From contig NZ_CP109901.1 in assembly GCF_033095805.1 (NCBI RefSeq), positions 372,001-436,000 on the forward strand: a stretch of DNA of 64,000 bases, written 5' to 3'. The translations under genes were made by a program, and so were the position numbers. Numbering within the stretch: position 1 is the stretch's first letter; each line of letters begins with the position of its first letter. The stretch is from Serratia sp. UGAL515B_01. GTDB taxonomy: Bacteria > Pseudomonadota > Gammaproteobacteria > Enterobacterales > Enterobacteriaceae. Below, in pieces: positions 1-9,900 of the stretch. The notes beneath the pieces are model-generated. The model had not been told where the DNA came from. It did no database searches and saw nothing but the letters and a program-made list of their open reading frames with translations.

Positions 1-19
1 ATTAACCAGGGCATTGAAT

Positions 20-3000
20 ATGACTATGTCGCGAACAATAACACTGAGCAGCCCGGCGATGCCCCAATTATTGGGTGAACCTGCGCTGGTGCTGACAAGG
101 TTGGAAGGTGAAGAAGCCTTTTCAACCCTCTATACTTACACCTTAACGGTGAAAACACCCGCCAATCCACAAATTCCTTGGCAGACTGCGTCGAATATCG
201 ATCTCAAAGCACTGATCGGTAAAGAGATGACGGTTGAAATAGAGCTGGATGGAAACGGCCTGGATGAAACCAGGGGTATGGGTAAAGGCGTACGCGAAAT
301 TTCCGGCTTGGTTGAGAAAGCGCGTTATATTGGGCGAGATGCCAACCAGGCGATGTTTGAGATCGTGATTCGCCCATGGTTGTACCTGAGCACATTAACC
401 AGCGATTATAAAATCTTCCAGAGTAAATCTGTGGTCGATATCATTGAAGAGGTGCTGGCAGATTATAGCTTCTCTTATGAGAAACGTCTGGCTTCGAGTT
501 ATCCTCTACTTGATTTTCAGGTGCAATACGGTGAAACCGATTTCGATTTCATCGAAAGATTGATGGAAGAGTGGGGTATCTACTGGTTCTTCGAGCATCA
601 GGATCAGAAGCAAAAATTGATCTTGGTTGACCACGTTGGAGCGCACAAAACTTTCTCAAGTGAAGCTTACCGAACTTTGGAGTATTCACCAGATGCTCCT
701 AAGGCTGGTGAAGAGTATGTCACGCAATTCCATCATCAGGAAGCGCTGGCCAGTGGGCGTTGGGTAACCAACGATTATGACTTTACCAAATCTCGTGCAG
801 ATATTCTCGCCATTGATGTAAAGCCGCGCAAGACCAGCTTTAGCGATATGGAGTTGTATAAGTGGCCAGGGGATTACGATCAAACGGCAATAGGCGAGCA
901 GTTGGCGCGGATCCGTATCGAAGAGCGTGGTGCTCAAGGGTCACGTGCGGTTGGTAGCGGTGAGTTGCGTGGTGTGGTCTGTGGCACTAACTTTGTGCTT
1001 GAAGGCTACCCGGTAGATAAAGTCAACCGTGAATATATGGTGATTTCTAGCCACTTGACGATACAGGAAGTGGACCAACTGTCACACGATGAACAGTTCA
1101 GCGTGCATTGTCAGTTTACCGTTCAGCCGACCAGCAAAATTTATCGTCATCCGCAAATTATTCAGAAACCTTGGACCCATGGCCCGCAGAATGCCATAGT
1201 GGTCGGCCCGCCAGGCGAGGAAATTTGGACGGATGAACATGCACGTGTCAAAGTGCGTTTCCTCTGGGACCGTTACGGTACAAACACAGAGTCCGACTCG
1301 TGCTGGCTTCGTGTGAGTCAAGCTTGGGCGGGTAACAGCTTCGGTGCGATCTATATTCCACGCGTGGGCCATGAAGTTATCGTTGATTTTATCAATGGTG
1401 ATCCTGATCGTCCGTTAATTGTTGGCAACCTGTATAACAACGTTACACCGCCGCCGTGGGATCTGCCTGCTAATGCGACACAAAGCGGTTTGATAACTCG
1501 TACGGTGGGCGGTGGACTCACTAATTACAACGGCCTTCGTTTTGAAGATAAACCCGGTCTGGAACAGTACTGGGAGCAGGCTGAACGTAATATGTCACGC
1601 CTGACAAAGAACGATGAAAAGCACGTGATTGGCTCCAACTCTGATCTCAGTGTTGGTTTAAACCGTAGTGAGCTTGTGGGTGTGAACTTTAGCCGCAATG
1701 TTGGGGTGAATGCCTCAGACACCATTGGGGTAAACTCGACGCTCAGTGTGGGTGTGAACCGTACCGTTTCGGTTGGGGCTAATTACACTCAAATCGTTGG
1801 CGGTACTGCGACCCACTTTGTGGTCGGGCAATTCTCACTGAAGATTGCTGCACCACAGTGCCACATGATCCAGGGTTTCCATGCATTTAACGTGCTGGGA
1901 GCGATGACTACCAACGTAGGTGGGGCCAACCTCACAAACGTCGGCGGTTATAATGGTACGAGCGTAGGCGGAGCATGGCAGGCAACTGCCGGTGGTGCCG
2001 CGACGCTGTGTGCCGGTGGTGCAATAGCGATCGATTCCGGTGGGAAATTGCTGCTGACCGGCAAAGTGATCAAAATCATTGGTAAAGACAAAATCATCAT
2101 CGACAGTAAGTGCGTGGAGATCAATCCATGCGATGACGATTGCGGTGGTAGTGGTGCAGGGGTTGGGCTATCTGGTCTTGCCAGCTTGGCGGGGTTAGGT
2201 GGGTTGTTAATGCCGAGATCTCTGGTGGGGGGGATTGGCTTACCGATTCCATTACCACCAATTCCGATACCAGGACCTCCAGGACCTCCAGGACCTCCAG
2301 GACCTCCAGGACCTCCAGGACCTCCAGGACCGACGCCAGAGCCGACGGGCTCACAGACGCCAGAGCCGACGACGACGACGCCAGAGCCGACGACGCCAGA
2401 GCCGACGACGCCAGAGCCGACGACGCCAGAGCCGACGACGCCAGAGCCGACGACGCCAGAGCCGACGACGCCAGAGCCGACGACGCCAGAGCCGACGACG
2501 CCAGAGCCGACGACGACGACGACGACGACGCCAGAGCCGACGACGCCAGAGCCGACGACGCCGGAGCCGACGACGCCGGAGCCGACGACGCCGGAGCCGA
2601 CGACGCCAGAGCCGACGACGCCAGAGCCGACGACGCCGGAGCCGACGACGCCAGAGCCGACGACGCCAGAGCCGACGACGCCAGAGCCGACGACGCCAGA
2701 GCCGACGACGCCGGAGCCGACGACGCCAGAGCCGACGACGCCAGAGCCGACGACGCCGGAGCCGACGACGCCGGAGCCGACGACGCCAGAGCCGACGACG
2801 CCAGAGCCGACGACGCCAGAGCCGACGACGCCAGAGCCGACGACGCCAGAGCCGACGACGCCAGAGCCGACGACGCCAGAGCCGACGACGCCAGAGCCGA
2901 CGACGCCAGAGCCGACGACGCCAGAGCCGACGACGCCAGAGCCGACGACGCCAGAGCCGACGACGCCAGAGCCGACGACGCCAGAGCCGACGACGCCAGA

Positions 3001-3376
3001 GCCGACGACGCCAGAGCCGACGACGCCAGAGCCGACGACGCCAGAGCCGACGACGCCAGAGCCGACGACGCCAGAGCCGACGACGCCAGAGCCGACGACG
3101 CCAGAGCCGACGACGCCAGAGCCGACGACGCCAGAGCCGACGACGCCAGAGCCGACGACGCCAGAGCCGACGACGCCAGAGCCGACGACGCCAGAGCCGA
3201 CGACGCCGGAGCCGACGACGCCAGAGCCGACGACGCCAGAGCCGACGACGCCGGAGCCGACGACGCCGGAGCCGACGACGCCAGAGCCGACGACGCCAGA
3301 GCCGACGACGCCAGAGCCGACGACGCCGGAGCCGACGACGCCAGAGCCGACGGGCTCACAGACGCCGGAAGCTTAA
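20..3376 (+). CDS. vgrG: T6SS spike protein VgrG with collagen-like and TPEPT-repeat C-terminal tail
   Basis: VgrG trimers form the puncturing spike at the end of the T6SS Hcp tube and carry the PAAR tip and effectors. The N-terminal half (about residues 1-400) is the gp27-like part, with the family motif QYGETDFDFIERLMEEWG near residues 170-190. The gp5-type OB fold follows at about 400-480 (ARVKVRFLWDRYG, GHEVIVDFINGDPDRP). About 530-695 is a beta-helix of short VGVN/VGG repeats. Beyond about residue 750 the protein is unusual: seven Gly-Pro-Pro triplets, then about 65 copies of a TPEPT pentapeptide ending in TGSQTPEA. The tail adds about 370 residues to an otherwise normal VgrG, and no enzymatic domain is visible in it. 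ATG at 20 is chosen because AGGG lies 8 bases upstream; ATG at 26 is an alternative. A PAAR gene follows 63 bp downstream, as expected for a spike-tip pair. Confidence 0.95.
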   Translation: MTMSRTITLSSPAMPQLLGEPALVLTRLEGEEAFSTLYTYTLTVKTPANPQIPWQTASNIDLKALIGKEMTVEIELDGNGLDETRGMGKGVREISGLVEKARYIGRDANQAMFEIVIRPWLYLSTLTSDYKIFQSKSVVDIIEEVLADYSFSYEKRLASSYPLLDFQVQYGETDFDFIERLMEEWGIYWFFEHQDQKQKLILVDHVGAHKTFSSEAYRTLEYSPDAPKAGEEYVTQFHHQEALASGRWVTNDYDFTKSRADILAIDVKPRKTSFSDMELYKWPGDYDQTAIGEQLARIRIEERGAQGSRAVGSGELRGVVCGTNFVLEGYPVDKVNREYMVISSHLTIQEVDQLSHDEQFSVHCQFTVQPTSKIYRHPQIIQKPWTHGPQNAIVVGPPGEEIWTDEHARVKVRFLWDRYGTNTESDSCWLRVSQAWAGNSFGAIYIPRVGHEVIVDFINGDPDRPLIVGNLYNNVTPPPWDLPANATQSGLITRTVGGGLTNYNGLRFEDKPGLEQYWEQAERNMSRLTKNDEKHVIGSNSDLSVGLNRSELVGVNFSRNVGVNASDTIGVNSTLSVGVNRTVSVGANYTQIVGGTATHFVVGQFSLKIAAPQCHMIQGFHAFNVLGAMTTNVGGANLTNVGGYNGTSVGGAWQATAGGAATLCAGGAIAIDSGGKLLLTGKVIKIIGKDKIIIDSKCVEINPCDDDCGGSGAGVGLSGLASLAGLGGLLMPRSLVGGIGLPIPLPPIPIPGPPGPPGPPGPPGPPGPPGPTPEPTGSQTPEPTTTTPEPTTPEPTTPEPTTPEPTTPEPTTPEPTTPEPTTPEPTTPEPTTTTTTTPEPTTPEPTTPEPTTPEPTTPEPTTPEPTTPEPTTPEPTTPEPTTPEPTTPEPTTPEPTTPEPTTPEPTTPEPTTPEPTTPEPTTPEPTTPEPTTPEPTTPEPTTPEPTTPEPTTPEPTTPEPTTPEPTTPEPTTPEPTTPEPTTPEPTTPEPTTPEPTTPEPTTPEPTTPEPTTPEPTTPEPTTPEPTTPEPTTPEPTTPEPTTPEPTTPEPTTPEPTTPEPTTPEPTTPEPTTPEPTTPEPTTPEPTTPEPTTPEPTTPEPTTPEPTTPEPTGSQTPEA
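2273..2331 (+). repeat. 9-bp tandem repeat encoding collagen-like (Gly-Pro-Pro)n in VgrG
   Basis: The unit GGACCTCCA is repeated head to tail six to seven times with no base changes, encoding Gly-Pro-Pro triplets that lead from the VgrG beta-helix into the TPEPT tail. Perfect identity of the units indicates recent slippage-type expansion. Collagen-like triplets favour triple helices, which would suit a trimeric spike; this is inference. Confidence 0.9.
2332..3349 (+). repeat. 15-bp tandem repeat encoding (TPEPT)n tail of VgrG
   Basis: The unit ACGCCAGAGCCGACG (Thr-Pro-Glu-Pro-Thr) occurs about 65 times in tandem. The only visible variation is a silent A/G at the third base of one Pro codon, plus a short ACG (Thr) expansion near 2511-2529. 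GSQ-containing units bracket the array on both sides. The near-identity makes this a likely length-variable minisatellite. The 15-bp unit keeps reading frame, so copy-number change would alter tail length without breaking the protein. Confidence 0.95.
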
Positions 3377-3439
3377 GTGTGATTAACCTGGCCCCTGCAG
3401 ATGCAGGGGCTTTTAGAACTCTCAATAGGAGGGAAAGTT

Positions 3440-3703
3440 ATGACTCTTCCTGCAGCAAAAGTAGGGGATGCAACGTCCGATGGCGGAGTGATCGCCACCG
3501 GCTCCCACAATGTTTTCATCAACAATCTTCCTGCCGCCATAGCGGGCAAGAGTGCGATACCTTGTCCACTGCATGGTGGGGCAGCGCTCGCAACTGGCTC
3601 GTGCTCGGTATTCATCAACAGCCTGCCAGCAGGGCGTGTCGGTGATGTTAGCGGGTGTGGTGGTGCGGTTGTATGTGGTTCACCTAACGTTTTTATCGGT
3701 TAA
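3440..3703 (+). CDS. PAAR-domain T6SS spike tip protein
   Basis: A small 87-residue PAAR protein. PAAR proteins form a sharp metal-binding cone on the VgrG trimer. The sequence starts MTLPAAKVGDAT and shows the two half-repeats typical of the family: HNVFINNLPAA...CPLHGG and SVFINSLPAGRVGD...GSPNVFIG. No effector domain is attached, so this is a plain tip. The start is set by a strong AGGAGGG at 3427-3433, six bases before ATG; the in-frame upstream extension lacks such a site. It sits between vgrG and tagK in the same orientation and is probably co-transcribed with them. Confidence 0.93.
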   Translation: MTLPAAKVGDATSDGGVIATGSHNVFINNLPAAIAGKSAIPCPLHGGAALATGSCSVFINSLPAGRVGDVSGCGGAVVCGSPNVFIG

Positions 3704-3708
3704 CCTGT

Positions 3709-4533
3709 ATGCAACTGCAGATTAACTGGCCACCGACTTCGCAGATGTATCCGGTGGATGAGTCATTTACGCCTGAAAAGGCGTATTACTTCTGTCTGCA
3801 GCATGGGAACTTCGGCCTGATCCGCCCAGCAGGGGCCGCGGGCTACTTATGCTTTTACTGGTTGCGATCGGAACTGGTGATGGAATATCACAGTACTGAG
3901 TACATTTGTTCTGTAAATAGCCAACCGTTGTTGCCGGGTACCCGCATGCCCTTGCGTTACGGTATGGCAATCCAAGCTGGCCAGTTTAGTCTAAGCGTTA
4001 CCCCAATAGCACCCCTGGAAGAAGCGCTTGCGCCTGATGAGAGTAGGACAGAGTTTGATGCACAGGAAGAGTTTCCTGAGCTTGAGAATCTGTTGAGTCA
4101 CGGTGGGCACTATACGCCATGGCAGGCTGCGATGGCGATATCTGATGGGGCTCCATCGGAAGAAGAAGATGTGCTAAAGCAGCTGAGCGCTGAGTACAAA
4201 CGCTTTTTACTCTGGGGCGATCAGAGTCGTAATTTTTTGAATCAGGATGTACAGCAGGAAAATCGGCTCCCCGCACGCGATCCTTTTCTCGATAATATTA
4301 TGGAGAGTGTCAGGGATAAAACCATGGTGGAATGCATCCTTGCCGAAGGTAGCCTGATTGAACGTGTGTTAGAAGAGCTAGTGGCCTTTAACCAGGCAGA
4401 AATCAGCGAGGATGAACAGCCCGACTTGCTGAGTTTGCTGGCGCCGGAGCATTTGGCGAGGATTAACCGATCGGCGGTATCGGACTTGCTCTATCGGGAA
4501 CTGCATAAACTCGGGCTGGACAGCCATCTTTAA
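3709..4533 (+). CDS. tagK: T6SS-associated TagK-like protein
   Basis: A 274-residue protein that I recognise as TagK-like from its sequence style and position between a PAAR gene and tagJ. The N-terminal 110 residues (CLQHGNFGLIRP, LLPGTRMPLRYGMAIQAGQFSLSV) resemble a beta-rich FHA-like fold. The C-terminal part is acidic and helical (ELENLLSHGG, then DPFLDNIMESVRDKTMVECILAEGS in pieces). TagK is an accessory protein of some enterobacterial T6SS loci; its role is not settled. No signal peptide or membrane segment is seen. It starts five bases after the PAAR stop codon and is likely translationally coupled. The family assignment is from memory. Confidence 0.75.
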   Translation: MQLQINWPPTSQMYPVDESFTPEKAYYFCLQHGNFGLIRPAGAAGYLCFYWLRSELVMEYHSTEYICSVNSQPLLPGTRMPLRYGMAIQAGQFSLSVTPIAPLEEALAPDESRTEFDAQEEFPELENLLSHGGHYTPWQAAMAISDGAPSEEEDVLKQLSAEYKRFLLWGDQSRNFLNQDVQQENRLPARDPFLDNIMESVRDKTMVECILAEGSLIERVLEELVAFNQAEISEDEQPDLLSLLAPEHLARINRSAVSDLLYRELHKLGLDSHL

Positions 4534-4552
4534 TGGTGAATGAGGAAAGATT

Positions 4553-5374
4553 ATGACGACAACTAACACAGTGACTATCAGTGCTGAAACAGTAGATCTT
4601 GATGAGTGGACGCTGCAGGCCGTGAGTGAGGTTAAGCGTTCTCCGGGGAGTATTGAAGCACGGCTGCAACTGTTCAAACTGTATTGCGTCCAGGCGGATT
4701 GGGACCGTGCCTTGCGCCAGTTGGATACCTTGGTAAAGATTGAGCCGGAATCGAAGCGGCAGAGTGAACTGTATAAAAATCTGTTGCTGAGTGAGCGGAT
4801 GCGTGAGCTGGTGTTGTCTGGTGAACGAGAGGCCGGTTCATTGGAAGGGCAACTGCCAGCGTGGACTGAGTCTTTGCAACGAGCAAATGCGCTATACGCC
4901 GCAGGCCAGGAAGCTGAGGGTGAAGTGCAACGAGCTCAGGCGCTCAACGAGGCTTCTGCACGGGCGGGGCATGGTGAGATGCTTGGGGACTTCGAATGGT
5001 TGGCAGACGGGGATGAACGTTTGGGGCCGATCTGCGAGTTTATCTGTGCAGGTGGCTACCGGTGGGTGCCTTTTGCCGATATTGAGTTATTGAAGGTCAG
5101 CGCACCACAGGGCTTAATGGATCTGGTATGGGCTCCAGCGCAACTAGTGGTTAATGGGAAGACCTGGCATGGTTACGTACCTGCGCGTTATCCGGTGCAG
5201 TCTGATAGTGATACCGTGTTCAAGACCGGGCTGGAAACGGCGTGGCAGCAACAAGGAGAAGGGCGTTATATTGGTCAAGGCCGCAAAATGTGGATCAGTA
5301 ATGTAGGCGAGTATTCGGTGTTTGAGGCTGGTGAGATACAGTTTGGAGCCGTAGGCGATGAAGGCGAAGCGTAA
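4553..5374 (+). CDS. tagJ: T6SS accessory protein TagJ (ImpE/SciE family)
   Basis: A 273-residue cytoplasmic protein of the ImpE/SciE family. It has a TPR-like helical N-terminal half (RLQLFKLYCVQADWDRALRQLD, residues about 40-65) and a beta-rich C-terminal half (EFICAGGYRWVPFADIELL, then LVWAPAQLVVNGKTWHGYVP near residue 200), the family signature. TagJ proteins are known to bind sheath protein TssB and the ClpV recycling machinery. The start is ATG 4553 with GAGGAAAG upstream. The 3' end overlaps tssE by 17 bp, so the two are translationally coupled. It is the fourth gene of the vgrG-PAAR-tagK-tagJ-tssE run. Confidence 0.88.
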   Translation: MTTTNTVTISAETVDLDEWTLQAVSEVKRSPGSIEARLQLFKLYCVQADWDRALRQLDTLVKIEPESKRQSELYKNLLLSERMRELVLSGEREAGSLEGQLPAWTESLQRANALYAAGQEAEGEVQRAQALNEASARAGHGEMLGDFEWLADGDERLGPICEFICAGGYRWVPFADIELLKVSAPQGLMDLVWAPAQLVVNGKTWHGYVPARYPVQSDSDTVFKTGLETAWQQQGEGRYIGQGRKMWISNVGEYSVFEAGEIQFGAVGDEGEA

Positions 5375-5855
5375 GCCATTTTTGCCCTGTCTGTGGGACA
5401 GGTTGCTGGATGATGAGCCGAGGCAGCAAACCGAAGCCTGGGACAAATATCATTTTGATATACGTGCCATGCGTGCAATGGTTCAGCGCAATATTTTCGA
5501 TATCCTTAATACAGCAAATATCGAGAGTCGTCTAACTGCAGGCAGACACCGAGAAGTGGCTTCATCGGTACTGAACTTCGGCATATCCCCCTTAGTTGGG
5601 GGACATGCAACCCCGCATAACTGGACCATAATAGAGCGAATGATCCGTGAAGCGTTGTTGCGCTTCGAGCCGCGTCTGCTGCCGGAATCGATTATTATCA
5701 ACCTGCATGGCGATAAAAAATCGCCGGTAAGCAACGGGGTGATTAATTTTGAGATCCGGGGCTTGGTCGCGTGGGATCCTCACCCGTTCGATCTGTCTCT
5801 TGGTGCACGTTATGATATCGAAACAGACAGTGCTAGTGTGAAGCTGAATAATTAA
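5358..5855 (+). CDS. tssE: T6SS baseplate subunit TssE (gp25-like)
   Basis: A 165-residue homologue of phage T4 gp25, a wedge component of the T6SS baseplate that nucleates sheath assembly. The N-terminus (FLPCLWDRLLDDEP) and core (SSVLNFGISPLVGG, IERMIREALLRFEPRLLP, FEIRGLVAWDP) fit the family. The conserved ExR motif is represented by FEPRL near residue 95. The start at 5358 lies inside the end of tagJ. In most T6SS loci tssE is followed by tssF and tssG; here the coding run stops, and 425 bp later there is an unrelated regulator on the opposite strand. The T6SS operon is therefore broken immediately after this gene. Confidence 0.92.
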   Translation: MKAKRKPFLPCLWDRLLDDEPRQQTEAWDKYHFDIRAMRAMVQRNIFDILNTANIESRLTAGRHREVASSVLNFGISPLVGGHATPHNWTIIERMIREALLRFEPRLLPESIIINLHGDKKSPVSNGVINFEIRGLVAWDPHPFDLSLGARYDIETDSASVKLNN

Positions 5856-6280
5856 GATAGGTTTAGGTTGTGTCCATGAACTGCATATGAGCGTTAGCGT
5901 TGTTGGTGATTATTTGATCATCGCACCAGGCAATTTATGGGGTGAGGTGCAGTGAGCAACGAACAACACTGCATGCGCTCAGTGCTACCAGCCCTTCTTG
6001 CTGCACTTCAAGCCTGACAAACACCGAGGATGGGCTTTTGAGTCGGTGAGGGCATCTGGCAGTTTAGAGACACACAGCTTGACCCCACTCAGTTTTCTAA
6101 GCCTATCACACTTCAATATCCATCGCTTCTTCAAGCTACGGGGAGATGAAGCGAGCTTTTTCTTATTTTGGGCCTTGCTCCAACGCTTTTTAGATTGGTC
6201 TATGGACGGGGTGCTACTTGTTACTACTGTCTGCATCTTAAACTTGAAGTTATCTGGTTGTACCTCACATATCCTATTAT
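5856..6280 (+). other. Non-coding junction after tssE
   Basis: About 425 bp without a convincing gene. It begins with TTTAGGTTGTGTCCATGAAC (from 5862), similar to a motif repeated at 31.8, 33.5 and 36.2 kb, so it may be a mobile-element end at the T6SS breakpoint. A 99-codon Lys/Arg-rich open frame on the minus strand (about 5985-6284) touches the response-regulator stop codon, but its TTG start and composition do not support it as a gene. Confidence 0.5.
5862..5881 (+). repeat. CTAGGCTGTGTCC-like element end (copy 1, diverged)
   Basis: TTTAGGTTGTGTCC here matches the better conserved TTCTAGGCTGTGTCC seen near 31.85, 33.47 and 36.16 kb. It lies seven bases after the tssE stop codon. Confidence 0.4.
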
Positions 6281-6931
6281 TCAATCAAAAATATTATTCA
6301 AGGTAAAAAACTGAATAAGCTCCTGATTGGACTCTATCTCAAGTTTTCTCATCGCCGAATTTTTTTGCAAGCTAATTGTTTTAGCACTGCGATTAAGGCG
6401 TTCAGCAATATTTGCAATGGAATCACCGGCAACAAAATATCTCAGTACTTCAAATTCGCGTGGAGAAAGGCTATTAATCTTTTCCTGCAAAAGCGATGGT
6501 TTTTTCTCAGCAGAATTTTTGTCAGTAAAAGAAGGGGGATAGTATTTTTTGTGGTTTCTTAATGCCTTTAATGCAACATGCATTTCACTAAGTGGATCTT
6601 GCTTGTAAACGACACCGGCTATGCCCAGATCATATAACGCTGATACGATCAATGGGTTATTAATCATGGTAAGCACCAGCAGTTTTATCTGTGGGAATTT
6701 TCTCACCAGATAGCCAACGAACTTCAAACCATCTTGGTAGGATTCATCTTTAGGCATATTATAGTCAGTAATAATAATATCTGGTGGTGTTGCGGTGACG
6801 TAGCGTATAAGTTCGGAAGATGTTGAAAAGCACTCAGCAACAATAATGTTCGGGAGTTGTTGAAGATAGTCCTTCATACCGGCCAAAACGACTTGATGAT
6901 CATCAAGTAATACAACGCGTAGTTTTTCCAT
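6281..6931 (-). CDS. LuxR/FixJ-family response regulator, RcsB-like
   Basis: A 216-residue two-component response regulator. The receiver domain (residues 1-125) has acidic residues D10 and D11, the phospho-acceptor D56 in DIIITDYNMP, and K110 in VVYKQDP. The output domain (about 150-210) is a LuxR-type helix-turn-helix: LSPREFEVLRYFVAGDS...IAERLNRSAKTISLQKNSAMRKL. The receiver (GLKFVGYLVRKFPQIKLLVLTM) and the NRSAKTISLQKNSAM helix are strikingly like RcsB, but it is clearly a separate paralogue. It sits 21 bp downstream of a hybrid kinase gene, so the two form a cognate operon. Likely targets are the pilin promoters at 11-17.5 kb, which carry FixJ/NarL-type dyads; this is inference. Confidence 0.92.
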   Translation of the reverse strand: MEKLRVVLLDDHQVVLAGMKDYLQQLPNIIVAECFSTSSELIRYVTATPPDIIITDYNMPKDESYQDGLKFVGYLVRKFPQIKLLVLTMINNPLIVSALYDLGIAGVVYKQDPLSEMHVALKALRNHKKYYPPSFTDKNSAEKKPSLLQEKINSLSPREFEVLRYFVAGDSIANIAERLNRSAKTISLQKNSAMRKLEIESNQELIQFFTLNNIFD

Positions 6932-6952
6932 TTTTCCAGCCTCTGTTACAGC

Positions 6953-9900
6953 TTAAGTGGCAATGTGACTTAATAATTGACGTATTTCTGATAGTATAGC
7001 GGCTATCCGAAGTGTTGCATTTTCATCCAATCCATAAGTAGCAATGTGTTGTTCTAACGTTTCTATTGCAGAAGCCAGTTCATGTTTATTTGCCAGTACT
7101 AAGGCTCCCCGCATGCGATGTAACATGCTATTTATAGCATTAGTATTTTTTGCGTTAATCCCTTGCTCTAAATGTAATAAATCATCTTCCATTGTTTTTA
7201 TAAATAGAGAGCGATGTTTTATCAGTACACTAGGTTCTAATAGCTGTTGCTGCAGATTCAGGTTATGCAAAGATTCATTAAGTGGCGTATTTGATAGCGT
7301 TTGCTTATGCAGTACCTTGGCCAGAACTTTTAGTTCAATGGGTTTGACTAGCCATGCATTCATGCCTGCGTCAAGACAGCGTTTTTCTTCATCCTGCATC
7401 GCGTTTGCAGTTAATCCGATGATCGGTATTTTAACGCCCTCCGAGCGAAGCTTACGCGCGAGACCATATCCATCCAGGTAAGGCATATTCACATCAGTAA
7501 ATACAATGTCATAAGAAGATATATCCCATAAAGCTAAGGCTTCCTCACCATCGCTTGCTAAGGAAACTTCACAACCTAACCGTTCAAGCTGTCCTTGCAG
7601 GGTGATTTGATTCAATGGGTTATCTTCCGCAACCAGGACCCGTAGGTTGAACTGCGGCAACATAACTATAGAAGATGCAACCGTTGTTAATTTTTCGCCA
7701 TGGAGTATCTGCTGAATACCAAAACCGATACTTTTTATATTGTGTGGGTCGATACCGTCAGCAATCTCGGTTTTAGTATAAAGAGGGATCACCAGTTGAT
7801 GGCCTTTCCAGTCAACAATGGGGTTTTGTGGTTCACTCTGTATGTCTAAAAGAATCTGTTCCTCATCTTTTCCCCGCAATTGTTCAAGGACAGACGTTGC
7901 GCAAGCCCCCCAAAATTGTAACCAACTGATAATATTATCGGTTAATTGTGGATGAGGAGTACGTACAAAAATGTTAGAGCCGATCAGGTTTGGCTGTTCT
8001 GATCCTTGACCGTCATCAGAGATCGTTTCTAGATCGATTTCTAGATAAAATTTACTGCCTAACCCGGATTCGCTGATAAGTTGAATTTTGGTCCCCATCA
8101 GTTCTGCAAGACGATTACAAATAGATAACCCTAACCCTGCACCGCTAACCAAATAATTATTAGGATGAATCAGGTAAAATGGGGTAAACAAATTTTTATG
8201 CAGTGCTTGGTCAATACCTATACCACTGTCAATAACTTCAAATAAAAGGCAACTGCTTGATTTAATGTTATTTACTAGATGAAGGCGTACGATTACATAA
8301 CCGGATTCGGTAAACTTAATAGCATTACTGATAAGATTATTTAGAATCTGTTTTATTCTTGCCTGATCTCCTCGTACAAGTGAAGGGACCTCAATTGAAA
8401 TGACTGAAAATAAGAGTAACCCTTTATTATGAGCCATGGCAGAGTAGGTGCTTGTACAGTGTTGAACCAGTTCACGAGGATCAAACTCCACATTGTTTAA
8501 TTGTAATTGGCCAGCTTCAATTTTACTGACATCGAGAATATCGCTGATCAATTGCATTAAAGATTGTGAGGCGATCTCTATTCGTTCCACATATTGACGC
8601 TGTTGTGAATTTAAGTTTGTTAAAGACAATAATTCTAAAGTACCAATTGCACCATAAAGTGGAGTCCGTATCTCATGGCTCATTGTGGCTAAAAATAGGG
8701 ACTTTGCCTCATTTGCTTCATGTGCTGCTGTTTTAGCCTGTATAAGATTACGTTCGATTTCTGCGCGGGCACTCACATCGGTAAAAGCACATAACATCAC
8801 ATCATGTTGTTTGTATCGTGTCTGCGCATAAGCAACACAGAGCGTGAGATTGGCCGAGACTTCGAGTTGTTCGATCATGCCATCGCCATGTGTTGACAAT
8901 AGCTTGCTAATAATTTTCTTTGAGTTTCTATTCGCACTAAAGTGTTGTCCATTCTCTATCTCTAGCCATGCCAGAGCCTGGTCATTAGCAAAGATCAATC
9001 TGCCTGAATGACGCGATACAAGACAAAGTGCCACAGGTGCGGTTTGAATTAGTGTACGATTAAATGCTTCACTTTCTAATAGGTTAGATTGTGCAATGTG
9101 AGCCGGCTTAAGTACCCGGCGTTCATACCATCTTGTATAGCCTAAACTCGTAATCAGACTGACTAAGAAAAGCAAAAACAGGCTTAGGGGCAACCAGCGG
9201 TTATCCTTAAGCATATCCACATAACTTATAAAATAGTAACCTGTCCAAGTTCCGGAGTTATCGACAACTTTAAAGACAACCCCATCTGGAGTAATATGCC
9301 AACCTTGCCTATCAAATTTTGGTACAGAACCTTCCCCTATCAGGGTGCCATATTTGCTGTGTTCTAACCAAAGGTTTTTATGACGACCTAGCCAAAAACG
9401 GCTCTGGATAGTGGGGTAAATAGTTCTTTCTAATATATTAATATTTACTGGATCTAAAATGGTTACTGCATACATACATTCTGGTTGTATTGTCGGCTGA
9501 TTTGCTGACGGAGTGAACTCTCCTAATGAGATCAGACCAATCAATTTGCGCGGTAATGTTATATCTTTGAACCAAATTACATCATGGCTGCTATCATTTT
9601 CAATGTGTTTACAATCTGGTACAGCCACTTTCCCCAAATAAGAATGAACAGCGTTGATCACTTTATTGAAATTATCTATATCATATAGAATGTTTTTTTC
9701 TGATACGTTAAAAGCTGGCACGGTAATATTAAAATCATTCCTGGCGGAAACATAATAAGTTTCTGGTTCAGGAAAGAATGAAGGTGCCCAAAATACAGAA
9801 TAAAAATCTGCAATATATCCACCGTAGAGATACATTTCAGTAAATAGCATAGAACAATCAATATCTGTAGAGCACGACCACGAAAATTCTGTATGTTCAG

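Noticed and set aside
2332..3349. CRISPR-like array
   Set aside because: The units are contiguous 15-bp coding repeats without spacers.
2121..3425. 434-codon minus-strand and 383-codon plus-strand frames across the vgrG tail
   Set aside because: They are Ala/Ser and Arg/Gln low-complexity products of the 15-bp repeat read in other frames.
5985..6306. About 100-codon frames on both strands between tssE and the response regulator
   Set aside because: Both strands are open by chance. The minus frame starts with TTG overlapping the regulator stop, has no ribosome site, and neither resembles a known family.
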